A DNA stretch of 11,279 nt. Source: Methylophilaceae bacterium (lineage in GTDB: Bacteria > Pseudomonadota > Gammaproteobacteria > Burkholderiales > Methylophilaceae). The stretch covers positions 1 through 11,279 of the forward strand of contig RFOR01000012.1 of the NCBI GenBank assembly GCA_009926525.1. Direction: 5' to 3'. This document shows, in pieces, positions 9,783-11,279 of this stretch. How positions within the stretch are numbered: the first letter of the stretch is position 1; each line of letters starts with the position of its first letter. A program made the position numbers and the translations under genes. The notes beneath the pieces were generated by a model. It was not told the DNA's origin and made no database searches. It saw only the letters and a program-made list of their open reading frames with translations.

Positions 9783-9827
9783 TTGCTGGCCGTATTGGGA
9801 GATGAGCGCAACTAAATCGGCCAGCAA
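9783..9827 (-). repeat. Inverted repeat in the mraZ leader
   Basis: TTGCTGGCCG (9783-9792) and CGGCCAGCAA (9818-9827) are perfect 10-bp complements separated by 25 bases. They lie between the MraZ operator and the mraZ start codon, so in the mRNA they would form a stem-loop about 56 bases before the ATG. There is no following U-tract, so it is not an ordinary intrinsic terminator. The loop contains UCUCCC, which could pair weakly with GGGA nearer the start. The function is unknown. Confidence 0.6.
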
Positions 9828-9830
9828 AAT

Positions 9831-9856
9831 TCCCACAAAACACCACTTTCACCCAC
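9831..9856 (-). promoter_or_regulatory. MraZ operator (three 10-bp-spaced TGG boxes)
   Basis: On the minus strand, GTGGGT (9856-9851), GTGGTG (9846-9841) and GTGGGA (9836-9831) occur with an exact 10-bp period. E. coli MraZ is known to bind TGGGN repeats separated by 5 bases upstream of mraZ, which is the same spacing. The middle box has TGGT instead of TGGG. The array sits just after the predicted transcription start, a good position for repression. Confidence 0.82.
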
Positions 9857-9857
9857 T

Positions 9858-9893
9858 TGTTGACACTATAGATAAAAAAAAGAGCTTCTGCAA
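9858..9893 (-). promoter_or_regulatory. Predicted dcw promoter (Pmra)
   Basis: The -35 element is TTGCAG (9893-9888) and the -10 element is TATAGT (9870-9865), with a 17-base spacer. They match the sigma70 consensus at four and five of six positions. Transcription would begin near 9858, giving a leader of about 130 bases before mraZ. The MraZ boxes begin two or three bases after this point. The -35 overlaps the terminator hairpin at 9874-9903. Confidence 0.7.
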
Positions 9894-9903
9894 GCCCTTT
9901 TTT
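9874..9903 (-). terminator. Intrinsic terminator upstream of the dcw promoter
   Basis: The minus-strand RNA would read AAAAAAGGGCUU, loop GCAG, AAGCUC, then eight U residues. The stem is continuous (six G/C-containing or wobble pairs flanked by A-U pairs, with one G-U), and the U-tract is 9874-9881. It would stop transcripts coming from rnpB before they enter mraZ. On the plus strand the same hairpin has an A-C mismatch and would be weaker. Confidence 0.72.
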
Positions 9904-10196
9904 ACGATTTTTCCTTTATAGGACAATGACTTAGCGCATTTTTCACATAAATAAAATGTCCTTAATAAATAAGTACATAGCTAATTAAATGAATGTGACT
10001 TATAAAGAGTCGAAAAATGGGGTGAATTTAAGATTATTTAACAAACCCAAGCCCACATAAGGTTTGCGGGATCTCCAATAAAAACCCAAAAGCATTTATT
10101 AAATTTGAAAATAATTTTTGAATAATTAAAGACAAGGAAGGCTGAACAAAAAGACAACGACAAACAAAGAAAAAGCGAGGGAAAATCAAGAAAAGT
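9904..10196. other. AT-rich intergenic stretch between rnpB and dcw; no gene seen
   Basis: I see no supportable coding sequence or tRNA here. Weak inverted repeats exist: AGGACA (9920-9925) with TGTCCT (9957-9962), and CAAACC (10042-10047) with GGTTTG (10061-10066). Neither has a following U-tract. The right part, 10131-10196, is almost free of T on the plus strand (three in 66 bases), so the rnpB trailer RNA would be strongly U/C-rich. This could assist Rho loading or 3'-end processing (inference). Confidence 0.6.
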
Positions 10197-10511
10197 GAAG
10201 CTGGCCGATAAGCCGGGTTCTGTTCTCACCTTGCGGCAAGTGACAGTCATTCATCTAGGCGTGCAATTACTCGCACGCTCAAGCAACCTACCCGCTGACA
10301 GCGCGAGCCACGCCATTGTCAGCCTATTTGGTCTTGCTACGGATGGAGGTTACCGCGTTTCACCGTAACTTAATACGCTCGTCTCTGTGGCCCTATTCCG
10401 CGCCTTATACTATTACTAGCTTTCAGCGTACGGCCGTTAGCCGTCATCCCGCTCTGCGTAGCCCGGACTTTCCTCCCTTCATTGCTGAACGGCGACTGTC
10501 TAGCCAGCTTC
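10197..10511 (-). ncRNA. rnpB: RNase P RNA (bacterial class A)
   Basis: Catalytic RNA that trims the 5' leaders of pre-tRNAs, with protein partner RnpA. The ends are defined by the P1 helix: GAAGCTGGC (10511-10503) pairs perfectly with GCCAGCTTC (10205-10197). Universal core blocks are present: GAGGAAAGTCCGGGC near the 5' end (about 10475-10461), CCACAGAGACGAG, GGTGAAACGCGGTAAC, CCAAATAGG (10331-10323), GCCTAGATGAATGACTGTCA (10260-10241), and ACAGAACCCGGCTTATCGG near the 3' end. At about 315 nt it is shorter than E. coli RNase P RNA (377 nt). P3 is a short arm capped by GCAA, P12 appears reduced to a 4-bp stem (10364-10377), and the P9 region (10401-10428) looks enlarged. P15 is a clean 7-bp stem (10323-10317 with 10300-10294), but its loop has no GGU. 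It lies on the same strand as the dcw operon and divergent from ung. Confidence 0.96.
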
Positions 10512-10517
10512 AAAGCC

Positions 10518-10526
10518 ATTTTAACA
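10518..10526 (-). promoter_or_regulatory. Extended -10 promoter of rnpB
   Basis: TGTTAAAAT on the minus strand combines a TG dinucleotide (10526-10525) with the -10 hexamer TAAAAT (10523-10518). Six bases separate it from position 10511, exactly the 5' end expected from the P1 helix. No good -35 is seen at the usual distance, which fits an extended -10 promoter. Confidence 0.65.
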
Positions 10527-10550
10527 CGCAAACGATACTGGCTTTATAAT
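10521..10550 (+). promoter_or_regulatory. Predicted ung promoter
   Basis: TTAACA (10521-10526) and a consensus TATAAT (10545-10550) are separated by 18 bases, giving a likely start near 10557 and a leader of about 27 bases. Its -35 shares three base pairs with the rnpB -10 on the other strand. Confidence 0.68.
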
Positions 10551-10583
10551 GAAACATCCTCATCAACAAACACTTAAGTAATT

Positions 10584-11279
10584 ATGGTCGCTGAACCCAT
10601 TGGACACTTAGATGCATCTTGGCAAGCCCAGCTAGGCGAAGAGCTTAACAAGCCTTATATGCAGTCTCTAAGAGACTTCTTAAAACAAGAAAAATCAACC
10701 GGAAAAACTATTTACCCAGCTAATCCACTGATTTTTAATGCATTTAACCACACTCCATTTGATAAAGTCCGCGTAGTGATTATTGGACAAGACCCCTACC
10801 ATGGGGATGACAAAGGCCAAGCGCAAGCGCATGGCTTAAGCTTTTCAGTACCGCAAGGCGTTAAGCCTCCACCATCTCTTAGAAATATATTCAAAGAAAT
10901 TGAAGCAGATTTAGGTATCAAAATGAGCGGTGAAGGTGACCTAACCCCTTGGGCAAAGCAAGGCGTTTTATTGCTTAATGCAACACTAACTGTAGAAATG
11001 GCGAATGCAGGCTCACACCAAAAGCGCGGATGGGAAGAGTTTACCGATGCCGCAATTACGGCATTAAATGATCACAAAGAAGGCTTGGTATTTGTGCTTT
11101 GGGGAAGTTATGCACAAAAAAAAGGCGAGATAATAAACAACAAAAGGCATTTAGTGCTCAACTCACCCCACCCATCACCTTTGTCAGCGCATCGAGGATT
11201 TTTTGGCAACCATCAATTCTCACAAATTAACGCCTACCTGAGTGGGCGTGGTGAAACGCCGATTAAATGGCAGATCTAA
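10584..11279 (+). CDS. ung: Uracil-DNA glycosylase, family 1
   Basis: Base-excision repair enzyme that cleaves uracil from DNA. The 231-residue product is complete; its TAA occupies the last three bases of the window. Family-1 hallmarks are the water-activating loop GQDPYHG (68-74) with catalytic Asp70, the Pro-rich loop KPPPSLRNIFKEIE (94-107), QGVLLLNATLTV (126-137) with the uracil-recognition Asn, LWGSYAQKKG (172-181), and the Leu-intercalation loop HPSPLSAHRGFF (196-207) with catalytic His196. Compared with E. coli Ung (GQDPYHGPGQAHG) there are about five extra residues, DDKGQA, directly after the catalytic loop. Part of these come from a tandem CAAGCG hexamer. The ATG at 10584 has only a weak upstream ribosome site. 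The gene is transcribed away from rnpB and has no apparent functional link to the dcw cluster. Confidence 0.97.
   Translation: MVAEPIGHLDASWQAQLGEELNKPYMQSLRDFLKQEKSTGKTIYPANPLIFNAFNHTPFDKVRVVIIGQDPYHGDDKGQAQAHGLSFSVPQGVKPPPSLRNIFKEIEADLGIKMSGEGDLTPWAKQGVLLLNATLTVEMANAGSHQKRGWEEFTDAAITALNDHKEGLVFVLWGSYAQKKGEIINNKRHLVLNSPHPSPLSAHRGFFGNHQFSQINAYLSGRGETPIKWQI

Noticed and set aside
9281..9811. Longer 176-residue MraZ starting at a TTG codon at 9811
   Set aside because: The extra 28 residues show no MraZ similarity, the TTG lies in the loop of the leader hairpin, and MFRGA at 9727 is the family's standard N-terminus.
9860..9865. Perfect TTGACA on the plus strand
   Set aside because: No TATAAT-like hexamer lies 15-19 bases downstream, and the A-tract and hairpin follow instead; the same bases include part of the minus-strand -10.
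9920..9962. AGGACA/TGTCCT inverted repeat as a possible terminator
   Set aside because: Only six pairs with a 31-base AT-rich loop and no U-tract on either strand; likely chance.
10042..10066. CAAACC/GGTTTG hairpin as the rnpB terminator
   Set aside because: Six pairs, a 13-base loop and no run of U after it on the minus strand; the hairpin at 9874-9903 is far better.
10038..10250. Minus-strand 70-codon open frame
   Set aside because: It starts inside rnpB and runs into low-complexity AT-rich sequence; the hydrophobic, Phe-rich product reflects the pyrimidine-rich trailer, not a gene.
10316..10549. Plus-strand 77-codon open frame antisense to rnpB
   Set aside because: It covers the RNase P RNA on the opposite strand and shows no ribosome site or recognisable protein.
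1..11279. CRISPR array, insertion sequence, phage genes, tRNA or a new accessory system
   Set aside because: No direct-repeat arrays, transposase-like proteins, terminal repeats or tRNA folds were seen; all coding space is taken by recognised housekeeping genes.

Overview
The window looks like a chromosomal segment of a betaproteobacterium with moderate-to-low GC content. A member of the Methylophilaceae or close relatives is my best guess, from the protein sequences and the RNase P RNA type; no tool-based placement was possible. Its core is the first half of a canonical division-and-cell-wall (dcw) cluster. This reads right to left on the minus strand in the order mraZ, rsmH, ftsL, ftsI, murE, murF, mraY, murD, ftsW. 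ftsW runs off the left edge without its C-terminus. Everything expected next in such clusters (murG, murC, ddl, ftsQ, ftsA, ftsZ) would lie beyond position 1.

Region by region: 1-9727 is wall-to-wall dcw coding sequence. Every junction overlaps or abuts, except a 17-base gap between ftsL and ftsI. 9728-9900 is the mraZ leader and control region. It holds a good sigma70-type promoter, three 10-bp-spaced TGG boxes that match the known MraZ operator pattern, a 10-bp inverted repeat in the leader, and a terminator hairpin that overlaps the promoter's -35 element. 9905-10196 is AT-rich with no convincing gene; its right part is a strongly pyrimidine-rich trailer of rnpB on the minus strand. 10197-10511 is rnpB, the RNase P RNA, on the minus strand. 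10512-10583 is a compact divergent promoter region between rnpB and ung. 10584-11279 is ung on the plus strand, complete, with its stop codon as the last three bases of the window.

How the genes work together: MraZ represses the cluster. RsmH methylates 16S rRNA. MurE, MurF and MurD are the amino-acid ligases that build UDP-MurNAc-pentapeptide, and MraY moves it onto undecaprenyl phosphate to give lipid I. FtsW polymerises the later lipid II product and FtsI (PBP3) crosslinks it at the septum, with FtsL as part of the divisome trigger. The overlapping start and stop codons suggest one translationally coupled operon.

I found no new defence, mobile or biosynthetic system: this is a conserved housekeeping region. 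The items worth a second look are regulatory and structural: the terminator/promoter overlap, the MraZ operator with a degenerate middle box, a hairpin holding the rsmH start codon, the overlapping divergent rnpB/ung promoters, an RNase P RNA with a shortened P12 arm and no GGU in L15, and a small insertion next to the Ung catalytic loop.
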